DNA of 64,000 nucleotides from Actinomycetospora lemnae (GTDB taxonomy: Bacteria; Actinomycetota; Actinomycetes; Mycobacteriales; Pseudonocardiaceae), in the NCBI RefSeq assembly GCF_028737315.1, contig NZ_JAQZAO010000011.1:1-64000 (forward strand). Reading direction: 5' to 3'. Below, piece by piece: positions 19,576-28,770 of this stretch. A model generated the notes under the pieces. It saw nothing but the letters and a program-made list of their open reading frames with translations, made no database searches and was not told the DNA's origin. The first letter of the stretch is position 1; each line of letters starts with the position of its first letter. The translations under genes and the position numbers were made by a program.

Positions 19576-20690
19576 GTGGCGTCGCCGCCGGGGGCGCCCG
19601 CCTCGGGGCCGCGGGTCCCGCGGGCGGGGCGGCGGATGGCGATGCGCTGGACCGACGGCCGCGCCGCGCCGCCCGTCGTCGCCGCGGGCGTGTCGGTGCC
19701 GGGAGGGGCCGTGCTGGGCGGGGCCGTGGTGGGCGGGGCCGTGGTGGGCGGGGCCGTCGCCTCGGGCGCGGGGCGCGGAGTGCTCGCGGACGTGGTCGGC
19801 GAGGCGGGGCGGCGCGGGGAGGGCTCGTCATCGGCGCGGGGCGCGGTGGCGGAGCGCGCATGCGCCGACGTCGGTCCCGGACGTCCGGCAGGTGCGGCCG
19901 GCCCGGTCGGTCCGGTCGGTGTCGCGGCACCGGGAGCGCCGCCCGTCGCCTCACGGAAGGTCGCCGAGCGCGGTGAGGCGCGGCGGATCGGCACCCGCCG
20001 ACCTCCGGGTGGGCCGCCGGCGGCGGGTCGGCGGGGTCGGGTCCCGCGGGCACCCGCCGGAGGGCCGGGCTCAGGGGCGGTCGCCGCCGCGCCGCCGGCG
20101 GCAGCCGCCGCGGGCTCGTCGGCGGCGGCCGCCGCCACGTCGTCGGCCCCGGCTGCTCCGGCCCGCCCGGCACGGGGCGCGTCGGCCCTCCCGGCACGGG
20201 GCGCGTCGGCGCGGGAGGGCTCGGGCCCGTCCGGCGGGAGCCCGCCCCAGCCGTCCCACGGGCCCCACTCCGGGGGCCAGCCGGGAGGCGCCTGGTCGGC
20301 CCCCGGCGGCGGAGCCGAGGGATCCGCATGCGTGTGGTGGGCGTGCCCGGGCTCCTGGTGCGCCTGCACCATCAGCCGCAGCAGCATCATCAGCCCCGAC
20401 GCCTGCTCGGCCAGGCGGGCGGTGAGCTCGGGCTGCTCGCCGCGCAGCGCGGCCACGAGCGCGCAGACCGGGCACCACGAGCACGGTCCGGGGCTCTGCG
20501 GCGGGCGCATCCCGAGCCGTGAGCGTCGTGAGCCGCCCACGGACGTCCCCGGGGACGTCGCCCGCGGCGGCGCCTCGACGCGGGTCCCCAGCCAGTCGAT
20601 CAGCGCCGACGCCGTCGCGCGCGCCTCCTGGGTGAGCCGCTCCTGCGCGGCCCGCCCGGCGTCCCCCGACCCTCCCCCCGGCGTGCTCAC
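19569..20690 (-). CDS. Low-complexity protein with CxWCPVC motif (DUF5304-like)
   Basis: 373 residues. The N-terminal 110 form a helical segment containing GPCSWCPVCALVAALRGE, a three-Cys cluster that could bind metal, then helices LTARLAEQASGLMMLLRLM. The rest is Ala/Pro/Gly/Arg-rich with TAPPTTAPP repeats and is probably disordered. I recall Streptomyces proteins (DUF5304) with a similar Cys motif next to SRPBCC and glucokinase genes, so this call rests partly on context. GTG start overlaps the arsA-like stop by GTGA. Confidence 0.65.
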   Translation of the reverse strand: MSTPGGGSGDAGRAAQERLTQEARATASALIDWLGTRVEAPPRATSPGTSVGGSRRSRLGMRPPQSPGPCSWCPVCALVAALRGEQPELTARLAEQASGLMMLLRLMVQAHQEPGHAHHTHADPSAPPPGADQAPPGWPPEWGPWDGWGGLPPDGPEPSRADAPRAGRADAPRAGRAGAAGADDVAAAAADEPAAAAAGGAAATAPEPGPPAGARGTRPRRPAAGGPPGGRRVPIRRASPRSATFREATGGAPGAATPTGPTGPAAPAGRPGPTSAHARSATAPRADDEPSPRRPASPTTSASTPRPAPEATAPPTTAPPTTAPPSTAPPGTDTPAATTGGAARPSVQRIAIRRPARGTRGPEAGAPGGDATC

Positions 20691-21919
20691 CGCATCCACA
20701 CCGCGGCGTCGGGCCGGAAGACGACGGAGAGCAGGTCGTCGTCGAGGTCGGCGCCGGTCACCTCGCACCGGCGCAGCACGGGCGGCAGGGCGACCGCGCG
20801 GCGGCGCCCGTCGACGGTGACGGCGAGCTCGTCGCCGATGCGCGCGAGGTCGACGTCGGCGTCCCCGATGCCCGCGATGTGCAGGTCGAGCACGAACTCG
20901 CTGTCGATCGCGGTGCCGACGCCCGCGGTGCGCCGGACCGCCACGAGGGCGCGGCCGACCGGTCCGTCCAGCGGGTCGTCGTCGCCGTAGAGGGTGTCGG
21001 CGAGGTCGGCGAGTCCTTCGACGCCCACCGGCTCTCCCGCGCGGTGGGGCACGCGCCGCACCGGTACGTCGCCGCCGGCGCCGGAGAGGTCGTCGAGCAC
21101 CGCCTCCTGCTCGGCGCGACGGGCCCGCACCCAGGTCGCGGCCTCGCCACGCCCCTTGCCGGCGTCGGGGACGAGCCGGTTGGCGACCATCCCGTCGACG
21201 TGCAGCCCGTGCAGTGCCAGCGCGGTGAGGGTCCGCCGGGTCTCGGCCGCGACCATCCGCTCGGGGGTGAGCACGAGGCGGATGGTGGTCGTGCGGTGGT
21301 CGGCGAGGAGATCGCGCAGGCCCGCGAGCTGCTCGGCGAGTCGCGACAGCGACGCGGCCGCCGCGTCCCACTTGGCCACGGTGGCGCTGCTGCCCGCGAG
21401 GCCCGCGAGCACGCCGCGGACCGCACGGCGGTGGGTGGGGAAGAGCCGCTCGAGGTAGGAGCCGAGGGCCTCGGGCAGGGCGAGCAGGCGCAGGGTCTCG
21501 GCGGTCGGCCCGCAGTCGACGACGACGACCTCCCACGGCCCGTCGACGGTGGCGCGGCGCACGTCCTCCAGGGCGAGCAGCTCCTCGACGCCGGGCAGGA
21601 CGGTCAGCTCGTCGGCGACCATCTCGTCGACGCCGGCGCCCGCGAGCAGCGTGCGGAGCTGGGTGCGCAACGGCTCCCAGGCGTCGTCGACCAGCGCGCG
21701 GGTGTCGATGTGCGCGGCGAACAGCCCCGGGTAGGACTCGGGCGCGACCTCGCGCGGGGTGCCGTCGAGGCGGGTGGCGAACGCGTCACCCAGCGAGTGC
21801 GCGGGGTCGGCGGACAGGACGAGCACCTTGCGCCCGCCCCGCGCCAGCGCGACGGCGGTCGCTGCCGCCGTCGTCGTCTTCCCGACCCCGCCCTTGCCGG
21901 TGAACAGCAGGACCCGCAC
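20687..21919 (-). CDS. ArsA/GET3-like ATPase (Rv2184c type)
   Basis: 410 residues. FTGKGGVGKTTTAAATAVA is the deviant Walker A, LSADPAHSLGDAF switch I, VVVDCGPTAETLRLLALP switch II, and the C-terminal 90 residues form a beta-sandwich like the HSP20-like domain found in bacterial ArsA homologues. No arsenical Cys triad is visible, so arsenite export is unlikely; client-protein handling is possible. Position matches Rv2184c. GTG start directly abuts the TGA of the SRPBCC gene, so expression is coupled. Confidence 0.87.
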   Translation of the reverse strand: MRVLLFTGKGGVGKTTTAAATAVALARGGRKVLVLSADPAHSLGDAFATRLDGTPREVAPESYPGLFAAHIDTRALVDDAWEPLRTQLRTLLAGAGVDEMVADELTVLPGVEELLALEDVRRATVDGPWEVVVVDCGPTAETLRLLALPEALGSYLERLFPTHRRAVRGVLAGLAGSSATVAKWDAAAASLSRLAEQLAGLRDLLADHRTTTIRLVLTPERMVAAETRRTLTALALHGLHVDGMVANRLVPDAGKGRGEAATWVRARRAEQEAVLDDLSGAGGDVPVRRVPHRAGEPVGVEGLADLADTLYGDDDPLDGPVGRALVAVRRTAGVGTAIDSEFVLDLHIAGIGDADVDLARIGDELAVTVDGRRRAVALPPVLRRCEVTGADLDDDLLSVVFRPDAAVWMR

Positions 21920-22348
21920 TCAGCCCTCCACGCGACGCTTCAGCCCGGTCAGCGCCTGGTCCATGATGCGCTTCTCGGCGCGCCGCTTGAGGAGCCCGGG
22001 CAGCGGCACGGCGAGATCCACCGAGAGGGTGTAGGTCACTTCGGTGCCGTCGCCGGCCTCGGCCAGGCGGTAGCGGCCCCGCTGCTGACGCTGCATCTGC
22101 CCGGACACGAGGTCCCAGGTGACGCCGTCGTCCACCCAGTCGTAGGCCAGCACGTAGTTGTCCTTGATGGGTCCGGCGTCGAGGTTGAACCGGACCTGCT
22201 CGGGGCGTCCCTCGTCGTCGTGGGTCAGCACCGTGGCCGCGGTGATCGAGTCCGCCCACTCGGGGTAGGAGTCGAAGTCCGCGATGACCCCCAGGACGTC
22301 CGAGGCCGGCGCCGCGATCGTGATGGACTGGGTCGACTCGTCGGCCAT
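21920..22348 (-). CDS. SRPBCC (START/polyketide-cyclase-like) protein, Rv2185c type
   Basis: 142 residues. SITIAAPASDVLGVIADFDSYPEW is the classic START-like N-terminus; VRFNLDAGPIKDNYVLAYDW and TEVTYTLSVDLAVPLPGLLKRRAE complete the lipid-binding cup. A hydrophobic ligand is likely but unknown. It matches Rv2185c (TB16.3) in position. ATG 22348 is chosen by similarity; no clear ribosome site is seen. The stop codon TGA abuts the GTG of the ArsA-like gene. Confidence 0.88.
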   Translation of the reverse strand: MADESTQSITIAAPASDVLGVIADFDSYPEWADSITAATVLTHDDEGRPEQVRFNLDAGPIKDNYVLAYDWVDDGVTWDLVSGQMQRQQRGRYRLAEAGDGTEVTYTLSVDLAVPLPGLLKRRAEKRIMDQALTGLKRRVEG

Positions 22349-22414
22349 GGCGCGGAAGGCTACCGCCGTCCCCGGGGTGGACGGCACGCCCGGTGCGCAC
22401 CGCAACGACCCGCG

Positions 22415-22459
22415 GTGACCGGGCCCTCACCGATCGGCACCGACGTGACCGGGCCCTCA
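22415..22459. repeat. 15-bp direct repeat at the 3' end of an SRPBCC gene
   Basis: GTGACCGGGCCCTCA occurs at 22415-22429 and 22445-22459 (period 30). The right copy includes the TGA stop (minus strand) of the gene at 22457, so the stop and downstream bases look tandemly duplicated. Confidence 0.7.
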
Positions 22460-22861
22460 GGTCCGGGAGGTCCCCGACCACTGCGCCGGCGGCACCCCGG
22501 GCGGCCGGCCCGCCTCGAGCCGGTCCTTGAGCGCGAACGCGACGGCCTTCGCGGCCCGCTGCCGGCGGACGGCCTCCCGGGTCGCCGCCCGGGGCGAGAG
22601 GGAGGCATCGACGGGGTCGACCCGCAGGAAGTAGTGCAGCACCGTGCCGTCGCCGACGGCCTCGAGCCAGACCTCCATGCTGCCTCGCCAGGCGTCGCCG
22701 ACGACGTTCCAGCGCACGCCCTGCACCCCGCGGTCGGTGAACACCCGCAGCGCGAGGTCGGGCCAGAGGCGACGCCACGCCGCCGGGTCGGCGAACTCGG
22801 CCGCGAGCCGCTCCGGCGGCACCGCGAGGAAGGTCTCGTCCACCACGTCGACGGTCGCCAC
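22457..22861 (-). CDS. SRPBCC-family protein, Rv2186c type
   Basis: 134 residues of the polyketide-cyclase/dehydrase fold. VDVVDETFLAVPPERLAAEF begins the domain; WRRLWPDLALRVFTDRG, VRWNVVGDAWRGSMEVWLE and TVLHYFLRVDP are the beta strands. GTG 22861 is chosen by fit to this fold; the frame extends 10 codons further without a ribosome site. It is the first gene of the five-gene leftward cluster. Ligand unknown; pairing of two SRPBCC proteins with an ArsA-like ATPase is conserved in actinobacteria as I recall. Confidence 0.85.
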   Translation of the reverse strand: MATVDVVDETFLAVPPERLAAEFADPAAWRRLWPDLALRVFTDRGVQGVRWNVVGDAWRGSMEVWLEAVGDGTVLHYFLRVDPVDASLSPRAATREAVRRQRAAKAVAFALKDRLEAGRPPGVPPAQWSGTSRT

Positions 22862-22998
22862 GCACCCAGCGTGGCAGGGCGTGCCCCTCACCCCCTCCCG
22901 GCCCGCCCGATGGGCGGATTGTCCGGCTACCGGGAGGTAGTCGCCGCGACTATGGTCACAGCCGACGCAGCGAGGCGCGGGCAGGAGTGTGGAACCAG

Positions 22999-24801
<1,803 letters not shown>

Positions 24802-24819
24802 GGTGTGGCGGGTGGATGC

Positions 24820-24875
24820 AGCGAACGCGCTGTTCGCTGCTTCTACGCGCGCGAACTCCCCGTTGATCACCGCGG
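24820..24875 (+). repeat. Dispersed palindromic repeat, copy C
   Basis: Core AGCGAACGCGCTGTTCGCT at 24820-24838, then GCTTCTACGCGCGCGAA and CCCCGTTGATCACCGCG. It fills the 86-bp gap between the stops of the convergent acyl-CoA ligase and mannosyltransferase genes and could end both transcripts. It agrees with the inverted copy at 49080 over the core, GCTTCTA and GTTGATCA segments. Confidence 0.85.
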
Positions 24876-24887
24876 CCTCGCGCGCCC

Positions 24888-26033
24888 TCAGCCGGCGGCG
24901 AGGGCGCGCAGGCGGGCGGCGCGGGCGTCCCAGGTCCAGTCCGCGCGCATCCACCGGCGCCCGGCCTCGCCCATGGCGGCGGCGGTGTCGGGGTCGGCGA
25001 GGAGGTCCGCGAGGGTGTCGGCGACGTCGGCGGGGTCGCGGCCGTCGACGAGGCGCCCGGTCTCCCCCGGCCGCACGGTCTCGGGCGCGCCGCCGGAGCG
25101 CCCGGCGACCACGGGCACGCCGCACGCCTGCGCCTCGAGCAGGACGATGCCCAGGCCCTCGACGTCCAGTCCGCCGCCGAGCGTGCGGCAGGGCAGCGCG
25201 GACACGTCGGCGGCGGCGTGGTGGGCCGCCACCTCGTCGGGGGTCATGGGGCCGGTGAAGACGACGTGGTCGGCGACGTCGTGGGTGCGCGCCAGACGCC
25301 GGAGGCGGTCGCGGTCGGGGCCGTCACCGGCGACGAGCAGCGCCGCGCCGGGGACCGCCCGGCGCAGCCGCGCCAGGCCCGCGACCAGCACGTCCTGCCC
25401 CTTGCGGCGCACCAGCCGGGACACGCAGCCGACGACCGGCCGCTCGCCCAGCCCGTAGCGCCGCCGGACGGCCTCCCGCCCGGCCGGGTCCGGGCGGAAG
25501 CGCGCCGTGTCGATGCCCGACGGCAGCGGCTCGAGGGCGACGTCCGGACCGAGCGCCGCGGCGATCCGGCCCCGCGTGTAGCGGCTGACGGTGGTGACGA
25601 CGTCGCTGTCGCGCCCGATGCGCTGCAGCGCCTGGCGGCTGCCCGGCAGCATCGACCAGCCCACCTCGTGCCCGTGGGTGCTCGCCAGCACCCGGGCCGC
25701 GCCCGCGCGCCGCAGCGCCGGCGCCATGAGGCCCAGCGGCGCGGCCGCCCCGAACCAGACCGTGTGCGCGTCGTGCGCGCGCACCAGCTCCGCGGCCCGC
25801 CGGGTCGCCCCGGGCGTCGGCAGCATCATCGTGGTCGGCAGGCGGTGGACCTCGAACGGCTGCTCCGCGTCGAAGCGCCGGCACGCCGCGCGCGCCTCCT
25901 CGGTGTCCCGCCACGTCGACGCGAGGACGACGAGCTCGCCGGCCGGCAGGTGGGTGGCGAGCGCGTGGAGGTAGGACTGGATGCCCCCGGGCCGGGGCGG
26001 GAAGTCGTTGGTGACCAGCAGCGTGCGCGCCAC
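24888..26033 (-). CDS. pimB: GT4 glycosyltransferase, PimB'-type mannosyltransferase
   Basis: Likely adds the second mannose to phosphatidylinositol monomannoside from GDP-mannose at the inner face of the membrane. 381 residues; FPPRPGGIQSYLHALA is the N-terminal acceptor loop, PLPSGIDTARFRP, VGCVSRLVRRKGQDVL and DVEGLGIVLLEAQACGVPVV (with the E-x7-E nucleotide-sugar motif) belong to GT-B retaining transferases. Position matches Rv2188c. GTG start. Specificity is inferred from synteny and overall similarity; other alpha-mannosyltransferases of the family look alike. Confidence 0.88.
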   Translation of the reverse strand: MARTLLVTNDFPPRPGGIQSYLHALATHLPAGELVVLASTWRDTEEARAACRRFDAEQPFEVHRLPTTMMLPTPGATRRAAELVRAHDAHTVWFGAAAPLGLMAPALRRAGAARVLASTHGHEVGWSMLPGSRQALQRIGRDSDVVTTVSRYTRGRIAAALGPDVALEPLPSGIDTARFRPDPAGREAVRRRYGLGERPVVGCVSRLVRRKGQDVLVAGLARLRRAVPGAALLVAGDGPDRDRLRRLARTHDVADHVVFTGPMTPDEVAAHHAAADVSALPCRTLGGGLDVEGLGIVLLEAQACGVPVVAGRSGGAPETVRPGETGRLVDGRDPADVADTLADLLADPDTAAAMGEAGRRWMRADWTWDARAARLRALAAG

Positions 26034-26090
26034 CGCGGGAGCCTCGCACGGGCGGCGCCGGGCACACGCGACCGGCCCGAGGGCGGCCCG

Positions 26091-26978
26091 CTACCCCCAG
26101 CGCCGGACGAACTCCGCGGTCGCGGCGTCGACGACCTCCGGGTGCGAGGCGCTGAGGAAGTGCTGCCCGCCGTCGACGACCTGCAGCTCCGCGTGCGGCG
26201 AGCTCGTGAACCGCCCGATCTCGTCCTGCGCGTTGGCCACGGAGTACACGCGGTCCTCGGTGCCGTGCAGCCACAGCACCGGGCAGCGGACCTCGTCGAG
26301 GCGACCGTGCAGCCCGTCGCGGTCGCGCAGGTTGATCGAGCTCGTCCGCAGCCGGCGGCGCCCGTCGTCGCCCGTGTAGTTCCGCTGGTGGGTCGCGTGC
26401 CAGAACGCGCGGGTCTCCTCGTCCACCTCGTCGCCGAAGCCCTCTGCGAGGACCGCGTCGACGAGGTCGGTCGGGATCACCCAGTCCTCGCCGACCGGCG
26501 TGGCGAGCGCGTCGATCGCCGGGGTGCAGAACGTCACGCCGTCCCAGCAGCCCAGCTCGCGGCTGCGCGGGCTCTCGAAGTCCATCGACGTGCCGAGCGG
26601 GATGACGCCCTGCACGACGTCCGGCGCCAGGAGGGCCATCCGGACCGCGATCCACCCGCCCTGCGAGGTCCCCAGCACGAACGCCCGCCGGATCCCGAGG
26701 GCGTCGAGGACCTGCAGGGCGGCGACCGCGGTGTCCCAGTAGGTGAAGTCCGCCCACCCGGCGCGCGTGCTGCCGTGCCCGTAGGGCTCGATCGCGAGGA
26801 GGTCGGCGGCCCGCGCGAGCTCCTCGTCGGCGAACTGCGGCCGGTAGAGCTCGACCGACGTGGTGAACGAGTTGACCATGACGAGCGTCGGGCGGGAGGC
26901 GTCGAACGACCCGCTCGTCGCGTAGCCGATGGTCGAGGAACCGAGGTGGGGCACCGTGATCGTCTGCGGGGAGCTCAT
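26091..26978 (-). CDS. Alpha/beta-fold hydrolase
   Basis: 295 residues, cytoplasmic. VMVNSFTTSVELYRPQF oxyanion region, VLGTSQGGWIAVRMALL nucleophile elbow (Ser), LWLHGTEDRVY acid and VVDGGQHFLSASHPE His form a complete triad. NYTGDDGRRRLRTSSINLRDRD belongs to the cap. Substrate unknown. Similar to fungal/bacterial hydrolases of the haloalkane dehalogenase-like clan. It stands between the mannosyltransferase and NlpC/P60 genes on the same strand and has no counterpart that I recall in the mycobacterial locus. Confidence 0.85.
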   Translation of the reverse strand: MSSPQTITVPHLGSSTIGYATSGSFDASRPTLVMVNSFTTSVELYRPQFADEELARAADLLAIEPYGHGSTRAGWADFTYWDTAVAALQVLDALGIRRAFVLGTSQGGWIAVRMALLAPDVVQGVIPLGTSMDFESPRSRELGCWDGVTFCTPAIDALATPVGEDWVIPTDLVDAVLAEGFGDEVDEETRAFWHATHQRNYTGDDGRRRLRTSSINLRDRDGLHGRLDEVRCPVLWLHGTEDRVYSVANAQDEIGRFTSSPHAELQVVDGGQHFLSASHPEVVDAATAEFVRRWG

Positions 26979-27031
26979 GCCCGGATCGTGTGACCCGGGC
27001 CACGCGGCTGTCAACGGCCGCGCACGCGCCC

Positions 27032-28117
27032 TCAGAGGACGATCCGGCGGACCCCGCTGATGTTGCTGCGGACCTCCGACACCTTGACGACGTCGCCGGA
27101 CTGCGGCGCCTCGAGGAACTTGCCGTCGCCGACGTAGAAGCCGACGTGGCTGACCGGGTCGTTGAAGAACAGCAGGTCGCCGGGCCGGGCGTCCGGGAAC
27201 GCCACCGGGACGCCGACGAGCGCCTGCTGCCGGGAGACCCGCGGCATGCCGACCCCGACCTGTCGGTAGGCCCACTGCACCAGCCCCGAGCAGTCGTAGG
27301 TGGACGGGCCGGTGGCGCCCCACAGGTAGGGCTTGCCCTGCTGGGTGAGCGCCACCCGCAGCGCCTCGATCGCGATCCCGGTGCCCGGGATGTTCGTCGG
27401 GAAGTCGGTGGTGCCGCCACGGCGCAGCGCGGCCAGCGTCGCCGGCGAGGCGTCGGCGAGAGCCTCCTCGGCCGCGGTGACCTCGCGGTCCGCGTCCGCC
27501 TGGCGGCGGGCGGCGTCGTCGGCGGTGCGCTGCGCGTCCGACGCCGCGCGGTCGGCGTCGCGGACGCGGGCGTCGGCGTCGCGCTCGGCGGTCTCGGCGA
27601 CCGCGGTGGCGTCGAGGAAGCGCTGGACGAACCGCTGGTTCTCGGTGGAGATCGTGTCCAGCAACGAGGTGCGGTCGAGGTAGGCCTGCGGGGACTCGCT
27701 GCCCAGCAGCGCGGCCAGCGCGTCGAGCTGTCCGCCCTGGTAGGCCGCGCGGGAGACCTGGTCGACGTCGGCGAACGCCCGGTCGCGCTCGGCGCGTGCC
27801 TCGTCGGCGGCCTCGCGGGCGCCCTCGGCCTCGCGTCGGGTGCGGTCGGCCTCGGCGCGCCGGACCCCGAGCTGCTCCTCGGCGTCCAGCGACGCCTCCG
27901 TGGCGTCGGCCGCGCGGGCGTTGGCCGCGGCGAGCTCGGCGACGGCGTCGGGGGCTCCGGGCGGGACGATGGGGTCGGCCCGGGCGGACCCGGCGGTCGC
28001 GCCCCCGAGGGCCGCGACGCCGGCGAGCAGGGCACCCACCAGCACCGTGACGAGGCTCCTGACGAGCCACGCCGTCCGCCGGGGACCGGGACGCCGATCA
28101 GCGACTCGGGGCGACAC
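27032..28117 (-). CDS. NlpC/P60 peptidoglycan hydrolase with coiled coil
   Basis: About 361 residues, secreted. A signal sequence (about 14-46, ending SARA) is followed by a long Ala/Glu/Arg coiled coil (about 55-225, with heptad-like AEADRTRREAEGAREAADEA) and a C-terminal NlpC/P60 domain with STYDCSGLVQWAY (catalytic Cys), RPGDLLFFND and VSHVGFYVGDG (His). It would cleave the D-Glu-mDAP bond in stem peptides. Layout and position match Rv2190c (RipC-like). GTG 28117 is preferred since GAGG lies 5 nt upstream; GTG 28120 is adjacent. Confidence 0.9.
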   Translation of the reverse strand: MSPRVADRRPGPRRTAWLVRSLVTVLVGALLAGVAALGGATAGSARADPIVPPGAPDAVAELAAANARAADATEASLDAEEQLGVRRAEADRTRREAEGAREAADEARAERDRAFADVDQVSRAAYQGGQLDALAALLGSESPQAYLDRTSLLDTISTENQRFVQRFLDATAVAETAERDADARVRDADRAASDAQRTADDAARRQADADREVTAAEEALADASPATLAALRRGGTTDFPTNIPGTGIAIEALRVALTQQGKPYLWGATGPSTYDCSGLVQWAYRQVGVGMPRVSRQQALVGVPVAFPDARPGDLLFFNDPVSHVGFYVGDGKFLEAPQSGDVVKVSEVRSNISGVRRIVL

Positions 28118-28364
28118 CACGTCCTCGTCGGGTCCTCTCTGCGCAGCCCGGCCCAGCCGCGCCCCCGGACCCGCGGGCGGGCCTCGGGCGCCGCCCCCGC
28201 GCCGGACGCGTCGGCCCCCGACGGCCTCCATCCGGTGCCCGCGACGGTCTCGTCGTCGGGGCGAGCGAACCCTACTGCGCCGTAACGCACGGCCCCGACC
28301 GACCCGGTCCACCTGGTCGGCGCCCGGGCGGAGCAGGGCCCGGCGCGCGGCGAGGGGCGCGGCC

Positions 28365-28721
28365 TCACCCGACGTCCCGGGCCCGGCGCGGCCGCCCGGT
28401 CCGCCCGGCCCGCTCCCGGGGCGGCGCCTCGGGCGCGGTGGGCGGCACGAGCCGCAGCCGCGGGATGAGCCCGTGGTCCGCCAGCACCTCGAGCGCCCGC
28501 TGCTCGACCGGCCCGAACTCCAGCGGCAGCGGGCCGCCGGGCGCGGCGTCCGAGGGGCGCACCCCGGCACCGGAGCCGGCCGGGACGGAAGGCGTGCCGA
28601 GGAGCACCCCGACGACGCAGTCGTGGCAGGCGACGTCGCGGACGGCGCAGGTGTCGCAGTCGATGAGCACGGGGGCCTCCGGGGCCTCGCTCCCCGGCCG
28701 GTCCGGGGTCGTGGAACGCAC
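28365..28721 (-). CDS. Small Cys-motif protein of unknown function
   Basis: About 118 residues with DCDTCAVRDVACHDCVVGVLL, i.e. two CxxC pairs that could ligate zinc or iron, then EFGPVEQRALEVLADHGLIPRLRLVP, a helix-turn pattern, and a basic tail. I recall this short Cys protein in many actinobacteria near NlpC/P60 genes but know no function. The start is unsure: GTG 28721 follows a TAG-like -10, whereas TTG 28742 adds seven residues. The first 20 residues are variable. Confidence 0.72.
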   Translation of the reverse strand: MRSTTPDRPGSEAPEAPVLIDCDTCAVRDVACHDCVVGVLLGTPSVPAGSGAGVRPSDAAPGGPLPLEFGPVEQRALEVLADHGLIPRLRLVPPTAPEAPPRERAGRTGRPRRARDVG

Positions 28722-28770
28722 GCTAGGAGCGACCCCCGACAACGCCGGTCGACGACGACGACCGTGCAGG

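Noticed and set aside
20687-21919. Arsenite-export ATPase
   Set aside because: The protein is ArsA-like in its Walker motifs only; the arsenical-binding Cys set and an arsB partner are missing.
28118-28364. Possible ydaO-type (c-di-AMP) riboswitch before the NlpC/P60 gene
   Set aside because: Such riboswitches precede this gene class in actinobacteria, but the conserved core motifs could not be found by eye.
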